Positions 7,260 through 14,982 of a stretch of 15,403 bases of DNA are shown here, piece after piece (the first letter of the stretch is position 1; each line of letters opens with the position of its first letter). Under the pieces are notes generated by a model. That model was not told the origin of the DNA, ran no database searches, and was given only the letters and a program-made list of their open reading frames with translations. Location of the stretch: NCBI GenBank assembly GCA_023397905.1, contig JAEWSZ010000187.1, positions 1-15,403 on the forward strand, written 5' to 3'. The position numbers and the translations under genes are program-made. The DNA comes from Bacillota bacterium. Its GTDB lineage: Bacteria; Bacillota; Clostridia; Acetivibrionales; DSM-1351.

Positions 7260-7295
7260 TTCACCTGTGGAGGCGCATAAGCTTTCATGGGTGAA
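7260..7295 (+). promoter_or_regulatory. Stem-loop between urtA and urtB
   Basis: TTCACCTGTG (7260-7269) pairs with CATGGGTGAA (7286-7295), ten pairs including two G-U, across a 16-base loop. No T-run follows, so it is not a normal terminator. Intercistronic stems after binding-protein genes commonly protect the 3' end of the upstream message and raise its level relative to the permease genes; that is the likely role here by inference. Confidence 0.45.
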
Positions 7296-7363
7296 GGCCA
7301 TTTAATCCCGGCAGAGGGAATGACTGTAAAAAGTCAATAGCGGTTTCGGAAAGGGGTATGCTT

Positions 7364-8272
7364 ATGAATACATACATACTGCAAATATTCAACGGTATAA
7401 GCGTCAGCTCCATACTGCTGCTTGCGGCATTGGGGCTTGCAATAACCTTCGGTTTAATGAAAATAATCAATATGGCCCATGGGGAGCTTATTATGACAGG
7501 CGCCTATGTGACATATCTGGTTCAGAATATATTTGTCAGATATCTGGATAAGGGCGTTTTCGGTTTATATTTTATATTCGCACTGCCCTGTGCTTTTCTG
7601 TTTGCGGCATTATTCGGATATCTGCTTGAAATAACAATAATCAAAAGGCTTTACGGAAGGCCGCTGGACAGCCTGCTGGCAACCTGGGGAGTCAGCCTGA
7701 TACTTCAGCAGCTGGCCAGGAGCATCTTCGGAGCCCCCAATGTGGATGTAAAAAGCCCGGGCTGGCTGGAAGGCGGAGTCGTGCTCCTGGGAGATCTGCA
7801 GCTGCCATACAAAAGATTGTTCATAATCGGTCTGGTTTTTGTCTGCATTGTGGGAGTTTACTGCTTTCTTTACCGGTCCTCATACGGGCGCAAGATACGG
7901 GCGGTCATGCAGAACAGGCCCATGGCGCAGAGCCTGGGCATAAATACAAGAAGGGTGGACAGCGTGACTTTTGCCATAGGGGCCGGACTGGCCGGAATAG
8001 CAGGCTGTGCATTGACGCTTCTGGGCTCCATAGGCCCCACCCTTGGAACAAACTACATTGTAGATACATTTATGGTGGTGGTTCTAGGCGGTGTCGGGAG
8101 GATAGTGGGGACCGTTGCCGGCGCGGGGGCCATCGGAATAGGGAATACGACCTTTGAATTTTTTACAAATGCGTCCCTGGGGAAGGTGCTTGTTTTTCTG
8201 ATGGTCATCATATTCCTGCAATGGAAGCCCCAGGGGTTCTTTACCATTAACAGCAGGGCTCTTGACGAATAA
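7364..8272 (+). CDS. urtB: Urea ABC transporter permease, LivH-type
   Basis: A 302-residue integral membrane protein of the branched-chain amino acid/urea permease family, forming half of the translocation channel with UrtC. Hydrophobic helices run along nearly the whole length, probably eight. The family stretch NMAHGELIMTGAY occurs near residue 40, and the cytoplasmic coupling region GGVGRIVGTVAGAGAIGIGN near the C-terminus. It lacks the long N-terminal extension seen in many proteobacterial UrtB proteins. An in-frame ATG at 7358 is only one base after AAGGGG, while the ATG at 7364 is seven bases away; the latter is chosen. The stop lies beyond an in-frame ATG (8262) of the next gene's open frame, but the true urtC start is downstream. 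Confidence 0.93.
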   Translation: MNTYILQIFNGISVSSILLLAALGLAITFGLMKIINMAHGELIMTGAYVTYLVQNIFVRYLDKGVFGLYFIFALPCAFLFAALFGYLLEITIIKRLYGRPLDSLLATWGVSLILQQLARSIFGAPNVDVKSPGWLEGGVVLLGDLQLPYKRLFIIGLVFVCIVGVYCFLYRSSYGRKIRAVMQNRPMAQSLGINTRRVDSVTFAIGAGLAGIAGCALTLLGSIGPTLGTNYIVDTFMVVVLGGVGRIVGTVAGAGAIGIGNTTFEFFTNASLGKVLVFLMVIIFLQWKPQGFFTINSRALDE

Positions 8273-8291
8273 GGAGATGGAGGTAAACTGT

Positions 8292-9392
8292 ATGAATCGG
8301 CTGTCGATAGGTATTTTAAATAGATTTGGAAGAAAAAATATAACAATAGTGATTATCATGCTGCTGTTGTGCGCCGCACCGTTTTTTCTGTCGGACTTCA
8401 GAACCAATTTGCTGGGAAAATTTGTGGCGTATGCGATTCTGGCGCTGGGAATAGACCTGATATGGGGATATACCGGCATACTCAGCCTTGGGCACGGGGT
8501 ATATTTCGGCCTTGGGGCGTATTGCATGGCAATGTATCTGAAGCTTGAGGCGGAGGGAGGTAAGCTGCCTGACTTCATGTCCTGGAGCGGGCGGGAAACG
8601 CTGCCGTGGTTCTGGAAACCCTTCGGCATAGCGCCTGTGGCCATACTGGCGGCCATTGTACTGCCCACTTTGGTTGCGCTGATAATAGGGTATCTGACTT
8701 TCAAGAACAGGATCAGAGGCGTTTACTTTTCCATTTTGACGCAGGCACTGTCAATTATATTTGTGGTGCTGTTTGTGGGCCAGCAGGAATTGACCGGCGG
8801 CACAAACGGCATAACAAATTTTAAGACCATATTTCATTTTTCACTGGCCGGCAGCGCCACCAAACTGTGGCTATACTATATTTCAGTGGTATTGCTTTTA
8901 CTGGCCTTTATATTCTGCAAATTTATAATCAACAGAAGAGTGGGAAGAGTTTTGATAGCAATCAGGGACGGGGAGAACAGGGCCAGGTTTTCAGGCTATA
9001 ACCCAACCACATATAAAGTGTTTGTATATTGTGTATCGGCGGCCCTGGCAGGACTTGCCGGCGCCATATATGTCCCTCAGGTGGGCATAATATCACCTGC
9101 TGAAATGGGAATAGTTCCGTCCATCGAAATGGTCATATGGGTTGCCATCGGAGGCCGGGGCAGCCTGAGCGGCGCCATAATAGGCGCCATACTCGTCAAC
9201 CTGCTGAAAAGCGGGGTCAGCGAACAGTTCCCAGCCATATGGTCATATTTTATAGGAATTGCCTTTGTGGTGGTGGTAATATTCATGCCTTCTGGAATGG
9301 TGGGCGTGTTCAACAGGCTTAAAAACAGGCTGGGCGGTGTAAGGAACGGCAGTCCGGCGGCAATTGAAGATGCGGGTGTTATTGGTGAATAA
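8292..9392 (+). CDS. urtC: Urea ABC transporter permease, LivM-type
   Basis: A 366-residue polytopic permease, the second channel subunit. Hydrophobic segments alternate with short loops from about residue 15; the family region IWGYTGILSLGHGVYFGLGAY lies in the first quarter, and the coupling region with RRVGRVLIAIRDGENRARFSGYN around residues 217-240 precedes a Gly/Ala-rich helix and the VAIGGRGSLSGAIIGA stretch. The 8292 ATG is preferred to 8262 because GGAGG (8279-8283) is eight bases ahead of it and the extra ten residues are charged and not part of the family. urtB stops 19 bases upstream, so the two are probably translationally linked. Confidence 0.93.
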   Translation: MNRLSIGILNRFGRKNITIVIIMLLLCAAPFFLSDFRTNLLGKFVAYAILALGIDLIWGYTGILSLGHGVYFGLGAYCMAMYLKLEAEGGKLPDFMSWSGRETLPWFWKPFGIAPVAILAAIVLPTLVALIIGYLTFKNRIRGVYFSILTQALSIIFVVLFVGQQELTGGTNGITNFKTIFHFSLAGSATKLWLYYISVVLLLLAFIFCKFIINRRVGRVLIAIRDGENRARFSGYNPTTYKVFVYCVSAALAGLAGAIYVPQVGIISPAEMGIVPSIEMVIWVAIGGRGSLSGAIIGAILVNLLKSGVSEQFPAIWSYFIGIAFVVVVIFMPSGMVGVFNRLKNRLGGVRNGSPAAIEDAGVIGE

Positions 9393-9407
9393 ATTGGGGG
9401 TGATTTT

Positions 9408-10148
9408 ATGAGTCCGGTACTGGAAATAAACGATCTGACAATCAGCTTTGACGGTTTCAAAGCCGTCAATAATTTAAGCACATCTGTAAAACAGGGGGAT
9501 ATACACTTTTTTATCGGGCCCAACGGGGCTGGAAAAACCACATTGCTGGACGCAATTTGCGGAAGGGTGAAGCCTGAGTCCGGCAATATTATTTTTCATA
9601 ACGGAAGCGATGTGACCAGGCTTTCGGAGCATGAGATCGTAGAACTGGGCATTGGAAGGAAGTTTCAGGTGCCTTCGGTATTCAACGGAATAACTATTTA
9701 TGAAAACATGGAGCTGGCGGTGGTTAAGTCAAGGTCGCTCTATTCCTCCCTGTTTGCAAAACTGACAAAGGAACAGAATGAGAGAATCAAATACGTTTTG
9801 AACATAATTGGCCTGTACGACGACCGGTACAGAACGCCGGCAAAATTGTCCCATGGGCAGAAGCAATGGCTTGAGATCGGTATGCTGCTGGTGCAGCAGC
9901 CTGAGATCATGCTGCTTGACGAGCCGGTGGCGGGAATGGGAAGAAAAGAGACTGAAAAGACGGGGGAGCTTCTGAAGGAAATATCAAAGCAGTGCTCCGT
10001 AGTGGTGGTAGAGCATGACATGGAATTTGTCAGGGAGTGCGCCAATACGGTAACGGTGCTTCATGAAGGCGCGCTGCTGGACGAGGGCAAAATGGAAACG
10101 GTACAGAAAAACCCCAGGGTAATAGAAGTATACCTGGGACGTGGCTAG
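9408..10148 (+). CDS. urtD: Urea ABC transporter ATP-binding protein (LivG-type)
   Basis: A 246-residue ATPase that drives urea import together with UrtE. Walker A is GPNGAGKTT (37-45), the Q-loop glutamine is Q87 in GIGRKFQVPSVF, the signature is LSHGQ (147-151), Walker B is IMLLDEP (167-173) and the switch histidine is H203 in VVVEHDME. LSHGQKQWLEIGMLL is characteristic of UrtD as opposed to LivG, which supports the urea assignment. Start at ATG 9408 behind a GGGGGTG ribosome binding site; urtC ends 15 bases earlier. Confidence 0.95.
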   Translation: MSPVLEINDLTISFDGFKAVNNLSTSVKQGDIHFFIGPNGAGKTTLLDAICGRVKPESGNIIFHNGSDVTRLSEHEIVELGIGRKFQVPSVFNGITIYENMELAVVKSRSLYSSLFAKLTKEQNERIKYVLNIIGLYDDRYRTPAKLSHGQKQWLEIGMLLVQQPEIMLLDEPVAGMGRKETEKTGELLKEISKQCSVVVVEHDMEFVRECANTVTVLHEGALLDEGKMETVQKNPRVIEVYLGRG

Positions 10149-10196
10149 CAATAAAATTATTCTATTTGAGTAAAAAGCCTTCAACCTGGTTATAAG

Positions 10197-10212
10197 CCGG
10201 AATATATACCGG
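10197..10212. repeat. CCGG-bounded imperfect palindrome between urtD and urtE
   Basis: CCGG at 10197-10200 and 10209-10212 flank an AT core, giving a 16-base palindrome with a central A/A mismatch. It lies 10 bases before the urtE ribosome binding site, within the 86-base gap between urtD and urtE. It overlaps the TATACCGGATCA motif (10205-10216) that recurs at 14827-14838. Confidence 0.25.
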
Positions 10213-10234
10213 ATCATATATGAGGAGGGATCAC

Positions 10235-10927
10235 ATGCTTGATATAAAAAATCTGAACGCATATTACGGGGAGAGTATTATTCTGAGAAATATCACTATG
10301 AAAATAGATGAAGGCAAGGTAGTTTGCGTGCTGGGCAGAAACGGAGTGGGAAAAACCACTCTTCTCAAAAGCATAATGGGACTGGTGAAAACACAGGGCG
10401 GCAGCATTGCCCTGGACGGGGAGGAGCTTAAAAAAATGCCCACCTACACCAGGGCAAAAAAAGGCATTGGCTATGTCCCCCAGGGGAGGGATATATTTCC
10501 CCAGCTGAGTGTATATGAAAATCTGCTGCTCGGGCTTGAGAGGAGCAATACAAAAAGTGCCGTAGATGAAAGTGTATACGAGCTCTTTCCCGTGGTAAAG
10601 TCCATGCTGCACAGAAGAGGAGGTGACTTGAGCGGAGGTCAGCAGCAACAGCTGGCAATAGCCAGAGCGCTTGTATCAAATCCTAAACTGCTGCTTCTGG
10701 ATGAGCCCACGGAAGGTATTCAGCCTTCTATTATCCAGGATATTGCAAAAGTGCTTAAAAAGCTTAAAAACCGCGGAGATATAACAATGCTGATCGTGGA
10801 ACAATATCTGGAGTTCGTTCTCGAGGTGGCGGATTATTTTTTCCTTATAGACAAGGGCAGAATAATAATGGAGGGTGAGACAGCGGCGGCGGACGCGGAA
10901 AAAATCCAGGAAAAAATGGCAATTTAA
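10235..10927 (+). CDS. urtE: Urea ABC transporter ATP-binding protein (LivF-type)
   Basis: A 230-residue ATPase, partner of UrtD. Walker A GRNGVGKTT (34-42), Q-loop Q83 in YVPQGRDIFP, signature LSGGQ (132-136) followed by QQQLAIARAL, Walker B LLLLDEP (152-158) and the UrtE-typical TEGIQPSIIQDI. The usual switch histidine is replaced by Q190 (IVEQYLEF), which is normal for the LivF/UrtE branch. The open frame reaches back to an ATG at 10220, but GAGGAGGG (10222-10229) lies inside that extension and serves the ATG at 10235. The gap of 31 bases to ureA, with no terminator, suggests that transporter and urease are co-transcribed. Confidence 0.95.
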   Translation: MLDIKNLNAYYGESIILRNITMKIDEGKVVCVLGRNGVGKTTLLKSIMGLVKTQGGSIALDGEELKKMPTYTRAKKGIGYVPQGRDIFPQLSVYENLLLGLERSNTKSAVDESVYELFPVVKSMLHRRGGDLSGGQQQQLAIARALVSNPKLLLLDEPTEGIQPSIIQDIAKVLKKLKNRGDITMLIVEQYLEFVLEVADYFFLIDKGRIIMEGETAAADAEKIQEKMAI

Positions 10928-10958
10928 AACAAGACAATGGTCAATTGGGAGGTATGGT

Positions 10959-11261
10959 ATGCATTTAACACCGAAGGAAACTGAAAAGCTCATGCTGCAT
11001 TTTGCGGGAGAGCTGGCGAAAAAGCGGAAGGACAGGGGCCTGAAGCTCAACTATCCCGAGGCGATAGCCTATATAAGCGCGGAGCTTATGGAGGCGGCCC
11101 GGGACGGGAAAACCGTCACGGAGCTCATGCGTCTGGGGGCGCAGCTGCTGACTGCCGAGGATGTAATGGAAGGGGTGGGCTCAATGATCCATGAAATACA
11201 GATCGAGGCCACCTTTCCAGACGGAACGAAACTGGTGACGGTGCACAATCCCATAAGGTGA
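10959..11261 (+). CDS. ureA: Urease subunit gamma
   Basis: A 100-residue structural subunit, the usual size for UreA. It starts MHLTPKETEKL and contains the conserved LNYPEAIAYIS, MEAARDGKTV and VHNPI stretches. It has no catalytic residue itself but is part of the (alpha-beta-gamma)3 urease complex. The frame is open from 10875 inside urtE, yet family homology and GGGAGG (10947-10952) mark the ATG at 10959; an ATG at 10954 is out of frame. It is separate from UreB, as in most bacteria rather than fused as in Helicobacter. Confidence 0.96.
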   Translation: MHLTPKETEKLMLHFAGELAKKRKDRGLKLNYPEAIAYISAELMEAARDGKTVTELMRLGAQLLTAEDVMEGVGSMIHEIQIEATFPDGTKLVTVHNPIR

Positions 11262-11297
11262 GGAATGCCAGTAAAATTCATATTTGTTAAAAAATCT

Positions 11298-11311
11298 GCC
11301 GCGTATGCGGC
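11298..11311 (+). promoter_or_regulatory. Small GC hairpin ahead of ureB
   Basis: GCCGC (11298-11302) pairs with GCGGC (11307-11311) around a GTAT loop, five bases before the ureB GGAGG. It may tune processing or translation in the 64-base ureA-ureB gap; there is no T-run. Confidence 0.3.
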
Positions 11312-11325
11312 TTATGGAGGTTTAT

Positions 11326-11703
11326 ATGATACCCGGCGAATATTTTATTGAGAATGAAAGCATAACGTTGAATAAGGGACGGAAACAGGTATCCATAAAG
11401 GTTTCCAATACCGGTGACAGGCCTGTGCAGGTCGGGTCACATTTCCATTTTTTCGAAGTTAATAAATGCCTGGACTTCGACAGGAAAAAAAGCTTCGGCA
11501 TGAGGCTGGATATACCTTCGGGAACTGCTGTCAGGTTTGAACCCGGAGAGGAAAAGGAAATAGAACTTACCGAGTTTAGCGGCAACAGGGCGGTTTTCGG
11601 ATTGAATGGACTCACTTCCGGAAGCCTGGACGACGGCAATGTAAAGGAAAAAGCATTTGAAAGGGCTGAAAAACTGGCTTTTAAAGGAGTGGAAAACAGA
11701 TGA
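11326..11703 (+). CDS. ureB: Urease subunit beta
   Basis: A 125-residue structural subunit beginning MIPGEYF, the family's near-universal IPGE opening, and containing NTGDRPVQVGSHFHFFEVN, the FDR motif, RLDIPSGTAVRFEPGE and a C-terminal glycine-rich NGLTSGSLDD stretch. The open frame runs back to 11284, but GGAGG (11316-11320) precedes the ATG at 11326 and the extra 14 residues are not part of UreB. Its TGA overlaps the ureC ATG by four bases (ATGA), implying coupled translation that keeps beta and alpha subunits equimolar. Confidence 0.96.
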   Translation: MIPGEYFIENESITLNKGRKQVSIKVSNTGDRPVQVGSHFHFFEVNKCLDFDRKKSFGMRLDIPSGTAVRFEPGEEKEIELTEFSGNRAVFGLNGLTSGSLDDGNVKEKAFERAEKLAFKGVENR

Positions 11704-13418
11704 GCTACAGTATGGGAGGCAAGGAATATGCCGGCATGTACGGACCTACCAGGGGAGACCGGGTACGGTTGGCGGACACGGATCTGATCCTGGAAATAGA
11801 AGAGGATTACACGGTTTACGGGGATGAAAGCAAGTTCGGGGGAGGAAAATCCATACGGGACGGTATGGGGCAGTCTTCGTCGGTTTCAGGGGACCAGGGC
11901 GCTCTGGATATGCTTATAACAAACGCAGTGGTAATAGATACCTGGGGCATAGTTAAGGGAGACATAGGGATAAAGGACGGCAAAATCGTAGCAGTGGGCA
12001 AGTCGGGCAACCCTGATATCATGGAAGGCGTTACGCCGGGACTTGTCATAGGCGCTTCCACAGAGGTCATTGCCGGAGAAGGGCTCATAGCCACAGCCGG
12101 AGGGATAGACACCCATATTCACTTCATATGCCCGCAGCAGATCGAAACAGCCCTTTACAGCGGCATAACCACCATGATAGGCGGAGGGACAGGGCCTGCG
12201 GACGGCACAAATGCCACCACCTGCACACCGGGAAGATATAACATGTTCAGAATGCTTGAAGCGGCGGAGAGCTTTCCCATGAACCTGGGCTTCCTGGGAA
12301 AGGGAAACGCTTCCTTTGAGGAGCCTCTGGCAGAGCAGATCCGGGCCGGGGCAATGGGCCTCAAGCTGCATGAGGACTGGGGCACGACTCCAAAAGCTAT
12401 CGACACCTGCCTGAGTGTAGCGGACCTCTATGACGTTCAGGTGGCAATACACACGGATACTCTGAACGAGGGCGGATTTGTGGAGGATACCATCAATGCC
12501 ATAAACGGCAGGACCATACACACCTTTCATACCGAAGGCGCCGGAGGAGGCCACGCCCCGGATATTATAAAAATAGCGGCATTGCAGAATATCCTGCCTT
12601 CCTCCACAAATCCCACAATGCCCTTTACCGTAAATACCATAGATGAGCATCTGGATATGCTTATGGTTTGCCACCATCTGGACAGCAAAATACGTGAAGA
12701 TGTGGCTTTTGCGGATTCCAGGATACGCCCGGAAACAATTGCGGCGGAAGACATCCTTCACGATATGGGAGTGTTCAGTATGATGAGCTCTGATTCACAG
12801 GCTATGGGAAGAGTCGGGGAAGTCATTATCAGGACCTGGCAGGCGGCGGATAAAATGAAGAAGCAAAGGGGCGCCCTGAGCCAGGACAGCGGCAGAAACG
12901 ACAATACGCGTATTAAAAGATATATAGCAAAATACACCATAAATCCGGCCTTGACCCATGGAATATCAAATTATGTGGGTTCTCTGCAAAAGGGAAAGCT
13001 GGCGGATATCGTACTCTGGAAGCCGGCAATGTTCGGGGTGAAGCCCGAGATGATACTGAAGGGCGGGTTTATCATAGCCAGCAAAATGGGGGATGCCAAC
13101 GCCTCAATCCCAACGCCGCAGCCGGTGATCTATAAAAATATGTTCGGAGCTTACGGTCTGGCAAAAAACAGCACATGTATGACCTTTGTATCAAAGCTGT
13201 CGCTGGAAACGGGAGTGCTGGAGCCATTGAAGCTCCGGAAGACACTGGTCCCGGTAAGCGGCTGCAGGACCGTTTCAAAGAAGGATATGATCTTAAACAA
13301 CGCAACTCCCCGGATCGAAGTAAATCCGGAAACCTATGAGGTGAGAGTGGATGGTGAGCACATAACCTGCAAGCCCATGGAAAAGCTGGCGCTTGCACAG
13401 AGGTATTTTCTCTTTTAA
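11700..13418 (+). CDS. ureC: Urease subunit alpha (catalytic, nickel-containing)
   Basis: A full-length, 572-residue catalytic subunit that hydrolyses urea to ammonia and carbamate at a dinickel centre. All key residues are visible, each offset by five from Klebsiella urease: H139 and H141 in THIHF, the lysine to be carbamylated K222 in GLKLHEDWG, downstream histidines in AIHTDTLNE and FHTEGAGGGHAPDI, the flap C324-H325 in MVCHHLD, and D365 in MSSDSQAMGRVGE. The enzyme therefore looks active, and the intact flap cysteine matters for its known inhibitor chemistry. An AAAGGAG inside the end of ureB (11683-11689) serves its start. No strong terminator follows it. Confidence 0.98.
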   Translation: MSYSMGGKEYAGMYGPTRGDRVRLADTDLILEIEEDYTVYGDESKFGGGKSIRDGMGQSSSVSGDQGALDMLITNAVVIDTWGIVKGDIGIKDGKIVAVGKSGNPDIMEGVTPGLVIGASTEVIAGEGLIATAGGIDTHIHFICPQQIETALYSGITTMIGGGTGPADGTNATTCTPGRYNMFRMLEAAESFPMNLGFLGKGNASFEEPLAEQIRAGAMGLKLHEDWGTTPKAIDTCLSVADLYDVQVAIHTDTLNEGGFVEDTINAINGRTIHTFHTEGAGGGHAPDIIKIAALQNILPSSTNPTMPFTVNTIDEHLDMLMVCHHLDSKIREDVAFADSRIRPETIAAEDILHDMGVFSMMSSDSQAMGRVGEVIIRTWQAADKMKKQRGALSQDSGRNDNTRIKRYIAKYTINPALTHGISNYVGSLQKGKLADIVLWKPAMFGVKPEMILKGGFIIASKMGDANASIPTPQPVIYKNMFGAYGLAKNSTCMTFVSKLSLETGVLEPLKLRKTLVPVSGCRTVSKKDMILNNATPRIEVNPETYEVRVDGEHITCKPMEKLALAQRYFLF

Positions 13419-13537
13419 TGTACTTTCTATATTAGAGATATTTTCCGATTTGGGCCAGCGGTCAAAACTATTGGAATTATTATATAAAATGGAAAGTAAT
13501 TATTTAATTGTCTATAAAAATAAAAAAGGAGGCCTGT

Positions 13538-14158
13538 ATGATTATTGAAGGCATTGTTTGCAACACGCCGGAAACTGTGGACTTGCAAGGGTTTGACATT
13601 GATTATGTGGAAATAGAGTGGTATGAGGTTTCAAAAAAGATACTGCATAAAACCAGCAGGAAGGGCATGGACGTGGGTATCAGATTGGATATGGACCGTG
13701 CCCTGAAGCACGGGGATATTCTCTGGATCGAAGGGAATAAAGCCCTTGTTGCGGAAATCCCGGAATGCCAATGCATAGTATTAAAGCCGGAGTCGCTGAT
13801 TGCTATGGGAAAGGCCTGCTATGAAATCGGGAACAGGCACGCGCCGTTATTTTACCAGAATGACGAGCTGCTTCTGCCATATGACGAGCCAATGCTGCAG
13901 GCTTTGAAAAAGTGTGGGTTTGACGCCCGCAAAAACAACGCACGACTAATTTCTCCACTGGGAGGACAAACAGATGGACACTCACACCAACACCAGCATG
14001 GGCATGAGCACGCCCACTCCCATAAAAAATGGGAATACGCCGCTGCAGCCATGGCTGTACCTGCTGCACATCAGCGATCCAATGCTCCCTATCGGAGGGT
14101 TTACGCATTCCTACGGCCTGGAGACCTATGTCCAGAAGGAACTGGTAAACAGCAGTGA
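13538..14158 (+). CDS. ureE: Urease nickel metallochaperone with His-rich tail and out-of-frame C-terminal extension
   Basis: UreE brings nickel to the UreDFG assembly complex. The N-terminal domain (about 1-75) and metal-binding domain (about 76-140) are recognisable, with the conserved GNRHAPLF stretch and metal ligand H101. Residues 147-162 form a tail with eight histidines alternating with other residues, a typical UreE nickel store. The frame then runs another 44 residues, to 206 in total, while usual UreE proteins are about 145-170. That extension (WEYAAAAMAV onward) is the ureF coding DNA read in another frame and resembles no UreE sequence I know. The start follows AAAAAAGGAGG (13522-13532); upstream ATG at 13508 lacks a site. 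A 119-base gap separates it from ureC, with a weak TTGGAA/TATAAA promoter-like pair near 13470-13490. Confidence 0.93.
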   Translation: MIIEGIVCNTPETVDLQGFDIDYVEIEWYEVSKKILHKTSRKGMDVGIRLDMDRALKHGDILWIEGNKALVAEIPECQCIVLKPESLIAMGKACYEIGNRHAPLFYQNDELLLPYDEPMLQALKKCGFDARKNNARLISPLGGQTDGHSHQHQHGHEHAHSHKKWEYAAAAMAVPAAHQRSNAPYRRVYAFLRPGDLCPEGTGKQQ

Positions 14159-14729
14159 AGCGGCGGCAAAATATCTGGAATGCTATCTGAGGCATAACTA
14201 TCTGTACAATGACCTGCTGGCCATGAGGCTGGCCTGGGAATTCACCGAGGCGGGGAATATGGACGGGATAGTGGAACTGAACAACATATTATGCGCCTCC
14301 AAACTGCCGGAAGAGCTGAGAAACGCCGGTACGAAGCTTGGATTGCGCCTTATTAAGATACTTGAAAAAATATTGGAAGAAAATGATTTTTTCCGTGAAT
14401 TTATGGAGGCGGTAAAGGCTGAAAAGTGTGAAAGCAATTACAGCGTGGTTTTCGGAATTGCCGCGTTTCTGATGAATGCGGCAAGGAACGAAGCAATGTG
14501 CGCCGTCACATACAGTACGGCTTCCGCAATAATAAACAATTGCGCCAAATTGATACCAATAAGCCAGATGGACGGGCAGAAAATACTTTTCCAGGCACAT
14601 GGGACAATAGAGGAGATAATTGAAACTGCCTGCGCGCTTGGAAAGGAGGAACTGGGTGTGAGCGGCACAGGCTTTGACATCAGGTCCATGCAGCACGAGA
14701 GGCTTTACACCAGGATTTATATATCATAA
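13974..14729 (+). CDS. ureF: Urease accessory protein UreF
   Basis: A 251-residue, mostly helical assembly factor that, with UreD and UreG, gates nickel insertion and carbamylation of UreC. The family region starts near residue 25 with LLHISDPMLPIGGFTHSYGLETYV, followed by the conserved helices with YNDLLAMRLAWEF and the C-terminal SQMDGQKILFQ and GFDIRSMQHE stretches. The ATG at 13974 is supported by GGAGG at 13961-13965, eight bases upstream and inside ureE. Residues 1-20, rich in Thr/Ser/Pro, come from the same DNA that encodes the UreE His tail. Alternative ATGs at 13998 and 14004 would shorten the protein toward the usual size but lack a good ribosome binding site. The ureE-ureF overlap is 185 bases. 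Confidence 0.94.
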   Translation: MDTHTNTSMGMSTPTPIKNGNTPLQPWLYLLHISDPMLPIGGFTHSYGLETYVQKELVNSSEAAAKYLECYLRHNYLYNDLLAMRLAWEFTEAGNMDGIVELNNILCASKLPEELRNAGTKLGLRLIKILEKILEENDFFREFMEAVKAEKCESNYSVVFGIAAFLMNAARNEAMCAVTYSTASAIINNCAKLIPISQMDGQKILFQAHGTIEEIIETACALGKEELGVSGTGFDIRSMQHERLYTRIYIS

Positions 14730-14733
14730 CATA

Positions 14734-14865
14734 ACATACGGATTATACTGAGCAACATATATCCGGAGTATACTGCAACGTACATCCTGTGTATACTGTG
14801 GCATGTATCTGATTATACGGTAAGGGTATACCGGATCAAAAGGTATAATCCCCGTATACGCCATT
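14734..14865. repeat. Degenerate tandem repeat between ureF and ureG
   Basis: Starting five bases after the ureF stop are four successive units of 21, 23, 25 and 23 bases: 14734-14754, 14755-14777, 14778-14802 and 14803-14825. They share an ACRTA-like opening, a TCCGG/GGAT-like middle and a TATACTG (or TATACGG) end. A fifth, less regular stretch (14826-14865) repeats TATAC twice. Units 1 and 2 can fold together through CGGAT-ATA and TAT-ATCCG arms. The whole 253-base ureF-ureG gap has no gene; further on are a GGTTTAAACC palindrome (14930-14939) and TAATTG/CAATTA arms (14941-14961). Confidence 0.55.
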
Positions 14866-14982
14866 GTACCGCAGAAGCTGTCTTTGAAGCCAATTGCCAT
14901 CGGCTGAAGCAGCATTCGCTGAAGGCGGAGGTTTAAACCGTAATTGACTTTATGACAATTAACCGGAAAGGAATATTTTATT

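Noticed and set aside
11886..12761. 291-codon minus-strand frame inside ureC
   Set aside because: Shadow of the strongly conserved UreC frame; composition is not protein-like.
14158..14158. Frameshift fusing or breaking ureE/ureF
   Set aside because: Both proteins are complete over their conserved regions and ureF has its own well-spaced ribosome binding site; the data fit an overlap rather than a broken gene.
14734..14865. CRISPR array between ureF and ureG
   Set aside because: Units are contiguous, only 21-25 bases, degenerate and without spacers; there are no cas genes nearby.
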